A stretch of DNA of 50,402 nt, taken from Phycisphaerales bacterium (GTDB lineage Bacteria > Planctomycetota > Phycisphaerae > Phycisphaerales > UBA1924). The translations under genes were made by a program, and so were the position numbers. Of the stretch, positions 38,889-46,343 are shown one piece after another. The notes beneath the pieces were generated by a model, which was given only the letters and a program-made list of their open reading frames with translations, did no database searches and was not told where the DNA came from. The stretch lies in contig JAJDDG010000014.1 of NCBI GenBank assembly GCA_029260435.1, positions 1-50,402 of the forward strand, read 5' to 3'. Each line of letters opens with the position of its first letter. The first letter of the stretch is position 1.

Positions 38889-41198
38889 CTACTCCCCGTT
38901 CGCGTCGAGCCGCGCCGACAGCGAGCGAACCCGCTCGACACACGCCGGAAAACCCTCGATCGCCTCGTGCCCGAGCAGCCGCTGGACCTCAGAACGGATC
39001 CGAGCAGCATGATCCGCCGCGTCGTCCCGCGATTCGAGAATCTCCAGCATCCGCACCCAGCACCTGAAATACTCCGCCCCGAACTCCCGCGCCGCGTCAA
39101 ATCGTTCGGCCTGCGCCCGGTACACGCCGAATGCTTCCCGCGTTTTATCTTCTAAGAGCAGCGCTTCAGCACGGATGTACCGCGACATCGAACCCTCGCC
39201 CGCGCCATCAAGCACACGAATCGCCCGCTCGCCATCGCTCGCAGCGACCAGCGCCGCAGCGAGCCGGAGCCGCCGCATGCCGCTCGACCGCGCGTCGTGC
39301 GCATCACTCCATCGCGCGCACGCTTCAAGAATCTGCACAGCATCGCCCGCGTCATCCGCCGGATGAACTCCCGCCCAGAACCCGTTTGTCTGCGTGGAGA
39401 GTGCCGTCCACGCGTCCTCGCTCGACGCCGAAACAATCTCGCCCGCGTACGCACCCAGTATCTCGCAAGCCCGTTCAACCGTATCCGCAGCCCCGGAGAT
39501 GTCACTCACCCGCGCGAGCGCTCCATATCTCGCGCCTAATGAGATCGCGACCGCCGCCAGATCCTCACGAGGGGTCACGGAGTCCAGCACCAGCAATCCT
39601 TCAGAAGCGTCGATACACCCGCCGTCATCCCCAGCTGCGGCATACCCGATCGTGCGCCCCGCAGCGATCAGCGCCGCTCGTTCTTTCGAAAACGCGCCGC
39701 TCGCGCCGCCGCATACTTGGATCAGGTGTCGAGCTACTTCGCGTTGCTGTGCGCCGTTGCTCGCCCGGACCGCAGCGATCAGGCACGCGACCTGCCCCGC
39801 CTCAGCGCGTGTACCGATCCGCAAAATATCTTTGATCGAGTGCCACGTCTCAGCACTCTCGAGCAGCGCATCCAAATCCCCCGCATCGCGCGACAGATAT
39901 ACACCCAGCGCCGCCCGCGCCGCGCCCGCCGGATCGCTCTCCGGATACCGATCCCGGATCAGGCGCACAAACCGCACCGCTTCTTCGCGAGCCCCATCTG
40001 CCGCATCGTGTTCCGCGAGCACCCCCGCCGCGAGCCGCGCACCCGCCCGCAATACCTCCGGCGTCCGCATGTGCGAAGGTAGTTTTTCCGCGTGCTCCAT
40101 CAGGAACCGCAGCGCCCCGCTCCCGTCCTCGCAGGACGCCCGCATCCGCAGGCAGTGCGAAAGATCTTCACCCCTCAAATCCCTGCGAGAACGCACAACA
40201 TCGAGCACCACCCTCGCATCTTCGCGCCGACCCGCGTCAAACATTTGCGCCGCACGCGCGAGCGCACCAAGCGTTGCCAGATCACTCGTCGCGATCCGCT
40301 CGGGCACGATCCGCCCCAGACGATCCATGATGTCCGCCCGCAGCACCCCGCGCACCGCTGCCAGGTCATCCCGCCGGAGCAGACGCCCGTACGCATCGCA
40401 GATCCGCGCCACCGCATCCACCGTCCCCCCGTCCGCTTCCAACTCAATCCGCGCCAGCGCATCCGCGCCCGCGAGCAGGAGCCGCGCGTTCGCGCCCCCC
40501 GCCCCAACGAACGGCTCGCCCCGTACCGCCCGATCGAGCAACTCCCGACCACGCACCGCGCCCCCGACCCGCGCCGCCGCCAGAGCCGAGCCCATAGCGA
40601 TCTCTGCGCCGTGCGCGCGCAGCACACCATCGCGATCCGTTGCCGTTGCAACAACATGCATCGCTTGCGCGTACAACTCCACCGAGGTCGCGTACTCCCC
40701 CAGCGCCAGCGCCGCGGACGCCGCAAGCGCACGCATCGTCGTTGCCTGCGCGTCATCCCGTCCGTTCGTCGCGTTGATAAGCCCGACAATCTCCTCCGCA
40801 AGCGCCGCTCGCTCCGAATCATCGACTCCCGTCGCGAGCAGCAGCACCGCCGCGCGCGCCTGCGCAAGCGGCAACGAGGAAGCCCGCGCCCGCACCCACA
40901 TATCCGCTTCGCGCCCGCCGCCCGCTTCATCCTCATGCAGCGCCGTATCAACGCCGCGGATCGCCAGCGCAGCTCCGTCGTACACCCCGCGAGCGATCGA
41001 TCGCCCGAGCTCCCGATCCGCTTCCGTGGCGATCCCGAACAAACACACGAGGTACAACTCGCGGAACCGCGCATCGCCCGCTTCGTCAATCGCCGCCTCG
41101 CACCGGCGCCCGATCTGTGCCCAGTCCGCCGCGCCCTGCGTCATCAATCCGTGCGCCGAAAACACCACAACGATCGCGATCACAGCCGTCCGCAGCAT
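38889..41198 (-). CDS. Large exported helical-repeat protein, last gene of the Exb operon
   Basis: A 769-residue protein with a signal peptide (MLRTAVIAIVVVFSAHGLM). The rest is Ala/Arg/Asp-rich alpha helix in loosely repeated pairs (for example RALAASAALALGEYATSVELYAQAM and RAEALLLEDKTREAFGVYRAQAERF), a TPR-like or alpha-solenoid arrangement for protein contacts in the periplasm. The start at 41198 shares one base with the ExbD stop (TGATG), so it is translationally coupled. The frame is open upstream, but that part is Arg-rich antisense-like sequence. By position it is the periplasmic partner of an ExbB/ExbD machine; what it binds cannot be read. No enzyme motif is visible. Confidence 0.78.
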   Translation of the reverse strand: MLRTAVIAIVVVFSAHGLMTQGAADWAQIGRRCEAAIDEAGDARFRELYLVCLFGIATEADRELGRSIARGVYDGAALAIRGVDTALHEDEAGGGREADMWVRARASSLPLAQARAAVLLLATGVDDSERAALAEEIVGLINATNGRDDAQATTMRALAASAALALGEYATSVELYAQAMHVVATATDRDGVLRAHGAEIAMGSALAAARVGGAVRGRELLDRAVRGEPFVGAGGANARLLLAGADALARIELEADGGTVDAVARICDAYGRLLRRDDLAAVRGVLRADIMDRLGRIVPERIATSDLATLGALARAAQMFDAGRREDARVVLDVVRSRRDLRGEDLSHCLRMRASCEDGSGALRFLMEHAEKLPSHMRTPEVLRAGARLAAGVLAEHDAADGAREEAVRFVRLIRDRYPESDPAGAARAALGVYLSRDAGDLDALLESAETWHSIKDILRIGTRAEAGQVACLIAAVRASNGAQQREVARHLIQVCGGASGAFSKERAALIAAGRTIGYAAAGDDGGCIDASEGLLVLDSVTPREDLAAVAISLGARYGALARVSDISGAADTVERACEILGAYAGEIVSASSEDAWTALSTQTNGFWAGVHPADDAGDAVQILEACARWSDAHDARSSGMRRLRLAAALVAASDGERAIRVLDGAGEGSMSRYIRAEALLLEDKTREAFGVYRAQAERFDAAREFGAEYFRCWVRMLEILESRDDAADHAARIRSEVQRLLGHEAIEGFPACVERVRSLSARLDANGE

Positions 41199-41686
41199 CA
41201 CGGCTCGCCCACAGAAAGGTGCGTATTGGTGAACCCCGCGCGGTGCACCGTCTCGTACGCGTCCAGCGCGTGCTCCCACAGCACGCCCTCCGCAGGCTCG
41301 ATCGAGATCGGCTGATCCGCCAAAAATTGTGCTCCGGCCCCGAGTTCGTTCGTGAACGATCCGATCGTTCGAACCCCGCGCAGCCCGTTGGTGTCGCAAG
41401 ACACCGTGTAATCCTTCGCGTCATCAGAATTCGATTTGATCGATACCCGCACCACCCGCCTCGGCAGCGCGAACGGATCGCGCTCGCCCGATCCGTCCTG
41501 GCGGATCTCCATCCCGAGCACCGCCCCGCCCGTACCGAACTGCGCCACAAGCACGAAATACACCAGCAGCAAAAACACCACGTCGATCATCGGCGTCATG
41601 TTCAGCGCGATCGGCGAGAGACGCTTCCGCCGCTTCCGACGGCGTAGGTACCCGTCCGACTGCTCGCCTGTATCGCGCCGTGTCAT
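41198..41686 (-). CDS. exbD: ExbD/TolR-family protein, second copy
   Basis: A 162-residue stator protein. A highly basic N-terminus (YLRRRKRRKRLS) is followed by NMTPMIDVVFLLLVYFVLVAQF: one membrane helix with the proton-carrying Asp35, the hallmark of ExbD/TolR. The rest is a periplasmic domain with WEHALDAYETVHRAGFTN, which fits the ExbD fold. It overlaps the other ExbD gene by four bases and the helical protein gene by one. Two ExbD genes behind one ExbB suggest a heteromeric stator. Confidence 0.9.
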   Translation of the reverse strand: MTRRDTGEQSDGYLRRRKRRKRLSPIALNMTPMIDVVFLLLVYFVLVAQFGTGGAVLGMEIRQDGSGERDPFALPRRVVRVSIKSNSDDAKDYTVSCDTNGLRGVRTIGSFTNELGAGAQFLADQPISIEPAEGVLWEHALDAYETVHRAGFTNTHLSVGEP

Positions 41687-42138
41687 CCTCCCCCCCCCTC
41701 GCCGCGATCCTGGACCGCCAGCTCCGCGCCGGTGAACCCCGCGTCACGCAGCGCGCGCAGCACAGGCGCGACACGCTCGTACGCCTCGCCCCGATCGGCG
41801 CGCACCCGCACAACCGCCCGCGCCCGCTGCGCTCTCGCCTCCGCGAGCGAGCCCGCCAGCAGCTCGGCTCCCTGCTCCGTCGCCTCAAAGTGCTTCGTCC
41901 CAAACCGATACCCGCCGTCGGGCATCACCTCGATAATCACCCGTTCCTCGACCGATTCATCCGCACGCGCGCCGCCGCCCACTTCCGCCAACGTCATGTC
42001 AACCGTGCGGTATCGCGAGATCTGCGCAACGAGCATAAAAAATACGATCAACAGAAACACCACATCGATCAGCGGCGTCATGCTCGGCGCACCACCGTAC
42101 GAGCGTGTGAGTGCCGGATGTTTCCATTTCCCGAGCAT
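41683..42138 (-). CDS. exbD: ExbD/TolR-family protein, first copy
   Basis: A 151-residue protein with APSMTPLIDVVFLLIVFFMLVAQI (residues 17-40), a single membrane helix carrying Asp25. The periplasmic domain has VIIEVMPDGGYRFG and YERVAPVLRALRDAGFTGAELAV, the usual ExbD strand-helix order with the AGF turn. It differs clearly from the second copy (short N-terminus, no basic run), so the two are old paralogues. Its start shares one base with the ExbB stop and its end overlaps the second exbD start by four bases. Confidence 0.92.
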   Translation of the reverse strand: MLGKWKHPALTRSYGGAPSMTPLIDVVFLLIVFFMLVAQISRYRTVDMTLAEVGGGARADESVEERVIIEVMPDGGYRFGTKHFEATEQGAELLAGSLAEARAQRARAVVRVRADRGEAYERVAPVLRALRDAGFTGAELAVQDRGEGGGG

Positions 42139-42938
42139 CAGGCGTCGCCTTGCTCGCTCTGACGATCCGCCGCAGAGGGTTGTGAGGGGGTGGTGGTGGG
42201 GGTGGGGCGAAGCATACCGATGATGTGCTCCGCGACCGCCGCCGCCTCGATCGTCAACCCGTCGATCCGGTTACGGATCAGCGCGTACCCCGCCAATGCC
42301 GGGATCGCGACAACCAACCCCCAGAATGTTGTCGTCAACGCGGTCCCGATACCGGACGCAAGCCCCACCGGGTCCGGCGTGCCCCCCGCCGCAACAATCT
42401 CGCGGAACGCAATAATCATCCCGTACACCGTCCCGAACAGCCCGATCATCGGCGACACCGAACCCACAATATTCAGCGGCTCGATCCGGCGCAGCCGACC
42501 CACCGCGAGCTGCTCGCAAGACTGCTCAGCCGCGCGGATCATCGCGCCGTACCCGTGCGCCGATTCCGCGAGCGCGACCGTCAGGATCCGCGCCATATCG
42601 CTCTGCTCGTCCTTCGCAAGGTCGTACACCTCCTGGAACTTCCGCTCGTGCACCAATTCGTCGATCTTCCGCCACAGCTCGTCGGGCACAATCTCCCGCC
42701 GTCGATTCGCCCACGCCATCGCCGCGATCCACCCCAGGCTCGCCACGGAGAGCACGATCAACAGCCAGATCAAACCCACGCCGATCCACGCGATGTCACC
42801 GCTCGACGGGTTTCGGGGCAATAGGAACGCGTCCATGATCCCCCCGCCCTGTTCGCCCGCCAGCGCGCCCGAGGCGCACACCAGCAATCCGATCATGACC
42901 ACACCGTGTCGAATCAGTCTGTGCATACGATCTTTCAT
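42138..42938 (-). CDS. exbB: ExbB/TolQ/MotA-family proton channel protein
   Basis: A 266-residue protein. A signal-like N-terminus (about 9-28) is followed by a first membrane helix (about 48-72, AWIGVGLIWLLIVLSVASLGWIA), a cytoplasmic helical part (DELVHERKFQEVYDLAKDEQS) and the two characteristic helices with SPMIGLFGTVYGMIIAFREI and GIGTALTTTFWGLVVAIPALAGY. These form the pentameric channel around ExbD and convert proton flow into mechanical work. The N-terminal signal-like segment is seen in some planctomycete and Bacteroidetes ExbB proteins. It overlaps the vWA-like gene upstream by four bases. Confidence 0.93.
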   Translation of the reverse strand: MKDRMHRLIRHGVVMIGLLVCASGALAGEQGGGIMDAFLLPRNPSSGDIAWIGVGLIWLLIVLSVASLGWIAAMAWANRRREIVPDELWRKIDELVHERKFQEVYDLAKDEQSDMARILTVALAESAHGYGAMIRAAEQSCEQLAVGRLRRIEPLNIVGSVSPMIGLFGTVYGMIIAFREIVAAGGTPDPVGLASGIGTALTTTFWGLVVAIPALAGYALIRNRIDGLTIEAAAVAEHIIGMLRPTPTTTPSQPSAADRQSEQGDA

Positions 42939-44029
42939 CGGAGCAATCCATCCTCACGGGTAATGAATCGGTAGGCATCGCCCTCACCGACCCCCCCGCT
43001 GACCCCCCCACCAAGCCCCCCGCCGTGCTCGCGTGCGATCGCCCGGAACAACCCGGACGGATCCTGCTCGTGGAACTGCACCACTTTGATCACCGTTCGT
43101 CGCCGCCCCGTCTGAGCCGACCGCGGGTTCACACCGTCGAGCCGCGAGAGCACCCGAGAGCGCACCAGCGCAAGCCGGCTCTCCCGGTTCTGCTCATACA
43201 CCCCGATATACGAACTCACTCGCGAGAACAGGAACACCGCATCCGGACGCATCGCCAGCGCCCGCTCCAGCGCGGGCACCGGGTCCGAGCGCCCGTGCGC
43301 ACGCACGGTGCGACACCACCCCACCACCCGCCGCACCTCGCCCGGCAGCGCCCGGATCAGCTTCCCGGTCGGTGGAGCGACCACATACCCCGCGCCGCTG
43401 ATGTCTCCGTTTACAAAGACAACCTGAAACTCCTGCGCCGGATCCAGCGCGAGCAGCGATCGTTCCAACTCATCCACAACGATCGGCAGCGTGCCCACCA
43501 TCGGGCCAGACGCGTCCACAACGTACACCACCGAGCGCGCGTTCGATGCGCCGAGCCCCGCGAAGCCCACCTCCGGCATCCCGCCGCCGAGCCCCCCGAC
43601 CGCCTCTTCAAACCGCAACGCCTCGGTATCCAACGCGCCCCCGCCCGTCTCCCCAAGCAATGTCTGCACAAGATCGATCGATGCATCACTCTCCGCAACG
43701 ACCGCGCCGATGCTCGCTACCGATGTCAATACATCAAACGACGGTAGTGCGCCCGGGGCATCATCCCCTTGTGAGGCATCGGCGCCCGCAGCAGGTTCAT
43801 TTTGAAGGGGTAGCGGGGCCTGGCGATCGAACGAGATAAATACCCGCTCCACCGCTTCATTCTCAGTTGTGATTTGTGCGCTGCTGCTCAGGTGCATCAC
43901 CATCCCGAGCACCGCTGTGTGCAGGATGATCGACCCGCCAATCGCGATGAGCATCGATCTGCGGATGCGCCATCCTGGCGCCCCGATCGGAGCCCTGCGC
44001 CCATCATGCTGGTTCACGCCGCTTTGCAT
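42935..44029 (-). CDS. Membrane-anchored protein with a degenerate von Willebrand A-like domain, first gene of the Exb operon
   Basis: A 364-residue protein. Twenty-five cytoplasmic residues, then one membrane helix (about 26-47, MLIAIGGSIILHTAVLGMVMHL, with a polar His, like TonB anchors), a Ser/Ala/Gly-rich spacer (50-160) and a vWA-like domain (about 165-340). The metal-site motif reads D172-A-S-G-P176 instead of DxSxS, the Thr region is GRSDPVPALERAL, and the third Asp position reads LFSRV, so metal binding is doubtful. The C-terminus is Gly-rich. By position it takes the place of TonB in the operon. The start at 44029 has a TAGACT box nine bases upstream and no ribosome site. Confidence 0.82.
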   Translation of the reverse strand: MQSGVNQHDGRRAPIGAPGWRIRRSMLIAIGGSIILHTAVLGMVMHLSSSAQITTENEAVERVFISFDRQAPLPLQNEPAAGADASQGDDAPGALPSFDVLTSVASIGAVVAESDASIDLVQTLLGETGGGALDTEALRFEEAVGGLGGGMPEVGFAGLGASNARSVVYVVDASGPMVGTLPIVVDELERSLLALDPAQEFQVVFVNGDISGAGYVVAPPTGKLIRALPGEVRRVVGWCRTVRAHGRSDPVPALERALAMRPDAVFLFSRVSSYIGVYEQNRESRLALVRSRVLSRLDGVNPRSAQTGRRRTVIKVVQFHEQDPSGLFRAIAREHGGGLGGGVSGGVGEGDAYRFITREDGLLR

Positions 44030-44038
44030 CGCAACCGG

Positions 44039-44044
44039 AGTCTA
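44039..44044 (-). promoter_or_regulatory. -10 box TAGACT of the Exb operon (leaderless type)
   Basis: On the - strand TAGACT ends nine bases before the ATG at 44029, in the 26-bp gap after the DoxX gene. Confidence 0.5.
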
Positions 44045-44055
44045 CGCCGCCTGCT

Positions 44056-45006
44056 CTAGAAGGGGCGCTTCGATTTCGTATCCTTCGCAGGTGCCCCGGG
44101 GGCGTGGGGGGCAGGCGGTTTGGACGAGTGTCTCGTTGAGCCCGATTTTTTACCCAGCACCCGCCGATCAATACTCAGCGCGCCCGCACCCGTACACACC
44201 AGCGCAAGACAACTCATCAGCAACGAGAGTTGGAACAACCAGGGCCTCCACGCCCTGACCCATGCGCCGCCCGGCTCATCAAGCCGCAGCGCGGGCAGGA
44301 AGCCCAGCAGCGCCCCGCCGCTCTGCATCGCGGGCCCGATCGTCGTCGTTGCCATCGCGACGACCATCGTCATTGCGAGACCGAGTGCCCAGATTCTTGT
44401 AAGCAATCCGATCAGGATCAGCACACCGCCAACACACTCCGTCAGCGCCGCGAGCCACGCCAATGACGTGACCCAACCGGGGCTGCTCATCCTGCTGCAC
44501 CACACAGAGCCCCTCCCCTCCTCCGGGTGCGACGCACGATGCAACAACAACGTGATCGAATACAACCGCCGTGCCACCACGGCATCCGCGCCGAGATCTT
44601 TTGCGATCGATTCCTCTACCGCGGTCACAATGTCATCGACCTGCTCCTCGAGCGTTGTTGCGACCTCGTCAACCTTCTCTTCGAGTTCTCCCGCGACCGC
44701 ATCGACCGCCTCGCCGATCTCCTCGCCCGCGTCACCGGTTTGATCAGCCGATGCATCTTCTGCCGCATCCGCCGCCGCTTCCTCCTGCGATGCTTCCGCC
44801 TCACGGGGCTCCGTTGTGTCCACGGGTGTCGCCGGGTCAGCCGCCCCCGCGACCACCCCCAGCTCGATCAGCAGGCGCGCATCGTCACCGGAGTAGGTCG
44901 TCGTTGTGAATAGCTTCACCGACCCTGCCCACAGGAACACAACCCCCACCGCGATACGGAGCAGGAGCGGGGCAGCGTGTAACGACAGGGGTTCTTTGAT
45001 CTTCAT
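44056..45006 (-). CDS. DoxX-family membrane protein with a large acidic insertion
   Basis: A 316-residue protein. The first helix (about 12-32) has LLRIAVGVVFLWAGSVKLF, the DoxX opening; the other three (about 180-222 and 255-278) include TECVGGVLILIGLLTRIWALGLA. Between helix 1 and helix 2 lies an insertion of roughly 90-100 residues (about 53-145) made almost only of Ala, Glu, Asp, Thr and Val with heptad-like spacing (VAGELEEKVDEVATTLEEQV), likely a coiled coil. DoxX proteins are usually about 130-170 residues, so this more than doubles the size. The tail is Lys/Pro/Ser-rich. DoxX function is unclear, often linked to thiol or redox stress. Confidence 0.82.
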   Translation of the reverse strand: MKIKEPLSLHAAPLLLRIAVGVVFLWAGSVKLFTTTTYSGDDARLLIELGVVAGAADPATPVDTTEPREAEASQEEAAADAAEDASADQTGDAGEEIGEAVDAVAGELEEKVDEVATTLEEQVDDIVTAVEESIAKDLGADAVVARRLYSITLLLHRASHPEEGRGSVWCSRMSSPGWVTSLAWLAALTECVGGVLILIGLLTRIWALGLAMTMVVAMATTTIGPAMQSGGALLGFLPALRLDEPGGAWVRAWRPWLFQLSLLMSCLALVCTGAGALSIDRRVLGKKSGSTRHSSKPPAPHAPGAPAKDTKSKRPF

Positions 45007-45154
45007 GGCGTGTGGTCCGTGCTTGAGTTTGTCCAGACGAGATATCGGCCGATCCCCGCCGCGAACCCGACATCATTCACTCATTGGGGCTCACGGACCC
45101 CGCATTCCGCCCCAAATCCCAGGTATCCATGCCCGCCCACCCCCGGACCACCGA

Positions 45155-45160
45155 TAGAAT
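45155..45160 (+). promoter_or_regulatory. -10 box TAGAAT of tRNA-Leu
   Basis: TAGAAT ends ten bases before the mature 5' end of the tRNA, so the primary transcript should carry almost no 5' leader. Confidence 0.5.
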
Positions 45161-45170
45161 GCAACCCGCC

Positions 45171-45254
45171 GCGGGCGTGGCGGAATTGGCAGACGCGCGG
45201 GATTTAGGTTCCCGTGTCCTTAGTGACATGCAGGTTCGACCCCTGTCGCCCGCA
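45171..45254 (+). tRNA. tRNA-Leu, anticodon UAG
   Basis: An 84-nt class II tRNA. Acceptor arms GCGGGCG (45171-45177) and CGCCCGC (45247-45253) pair fully, with A as discriminator. The anticodon stem CGGGA/TCCCG encloses loop TTTAGGT with anticodon TAG, which reads CUA/CUN leucine codons. A long variable arm (TGTCCTTAGTGACA) identifies a leucine-type tRNA, and the T arm has TTCGACC between GCAGG and CCTGT. No 3' CCA is encoded; the next bases are TTCGG, so CCA must be added. Confidence 0.95.
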
Positions 45255-45272
45255 TTCGGAGCAAAATCTCGC

Positions 45273-46244
45273 TCAGCGCGAGCCGGACCCCACCGGTGCG
45301 CCGCTCAGCGTTGGCGGGTCCGCATCCCTGTTCCGCCCCGAGAAAAACTGGTTCGTCGCCGTCTGCCCCGTCTCCTCGTTCACCGAGTGAGCAACCGAAC
45401 CATCCGCGTGGATCTGGTATCCAAGCTCGGTGAGCTTCTTGCCCTCCACATGCCCGTCGCAGTACGCGATGTTCGCCATCTCCCCGTGGCGCTCGTGCGG
45501 TGCCGAGCGATGCGCAGCGCTGCGATTCCGCCGATCCGCGTAGTCGCAATCCCCCGTTAGCCGCGGCGGATCGATGATGTACCCGTGCCCGCCCAGCGCG
45601 AGCAGGTCCGGATCCCTGGAACCATCCTCCCGATTCTCCGTGCGCTGGTCCGCGGGCTTGCCCGCCGCCGTCCCCATCGAGTCCGAGAACATCACCGTGC
45701 TCGCCGGCGCACTAATCGCGCTGATCAACACCGGAAAATTGATGAACCCCTCATTCTCGCTGTCGTTCACAAACCGCGTGTTCCCGAGGAACTGGTGGTT
45801 GTACCCGTAAGAACTATTGCGCGTACTCGTCCAGTCCGGCGTCTCCGAACAGATAAACAACTCGTTGTCGATCTGGATCGTGTGCTCGTCCTCCCGGTCC
45901 GGTGACGGGTTGTGGTACGCGTGGATCTCGCTCAGCGCACCAAGCACCACGAACCACTTCGGGCGGTACTGCTTGCCGTTACCCACATCAAATATATTCC
46001 GCGGCGTCTCTGAAAACCGCCCGGACTGTCCGGGCACCACGATCGAGCGCCAGTCGTGCGAGTACATGCTCCACCCCATCGCGATCTGCCGCTGGTTGCT
46101 CGCGCACTGCACCCGCCGAGCGCTCGCACGCGCCTTGCCCAGCGCGGGCAAGAGCACACCGATCAACACCGCGATCACCGCCACCACAACCAGCAGCTCG
46201 ATCAGCGTAAACCCGCCAACGGTATTTGCACGATCCCTGCGCAC
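45273..46244 (-). CDS. Prepilin-like protein with H-X9-DG C-terminal motif
   Basis: A 323-residue protein of the planctomycete type IV pilin-like (DUF1559-like) group. The leader MRRDRANTVG is followed by GFTLIELLVVVAVIAVLIGV, the prepilin peptidase site and hydrophobic helix. The C-terminal region has RHGEMANIAYCDGHVEG, i.e. His, nine residues, DG. A frame from ATG 46286 exists, but that ATG sits in the loop of the terminator of the next gene. GTG 46244 gives a normal short basic leader and has GGGAG five bases upstream, so it is preferred. Such proteins are probably pseudopilins; their role is largely unknown. Confidence 0.88.
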   Translation of the reverse strand: MRRDRANTVGGFTLIELLVVVAVIAVLIGVLLPALGKARASARRVQCASNQRQIAMGWSMYSHDWRSIVVPGQSGRFSETPRNIFDVGNGKQYRPKWFVVLGALSEIHAYHNPSPDREDEHTIQIDNELFICSETPDWTSTRNSSYGYNHQFLGNTRFVNDSENEGFINFPVLISAISAPASTVMFSDSMGTAAGKPADQRTENREDGSRDPDLLALGGHGYIIDPPRLTGDCDYADRRNRSAAHRSAPHERHGEMANIAYCDGHVEGKKLTELGYQIHADGSVAHSVNEETGQTATNQFFSGRNRDADPPTLSGAPVGSGSR

Positions 46245-46266
46245 TTCGTCTCCCGGACCCGATATC

Positions 46267-46303
46267 AAAAAACCGGCGCCGACCATTCTCGATCGACGCC
46301 GGT
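46267..46303 (-). terminator. Rho-independent terminator of the dockerin-tailed protein gene
   Basis: On the - strand ACCGGCGTCGA (46303-46293) pairs with TCGGCGCCGGT (46282-46272) with one G-U pair, then TTTTT. It lies between the stop of the gene at 46344 and the pilin-like gene. Confidence 0.88.
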
Positions 46304-46343
46304 CAATATATCACTCACCGACGATCCCCCGCCAGCTCGTCTC

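Noticed and set aside
46245..46286. An upstream ATG (46286) for the pilin-like gene
   Set aside because: It lies in the loop of a strong terminator for the preceding gene, and GTG 46244 has a good ribosome site and a normal prepilin leader.
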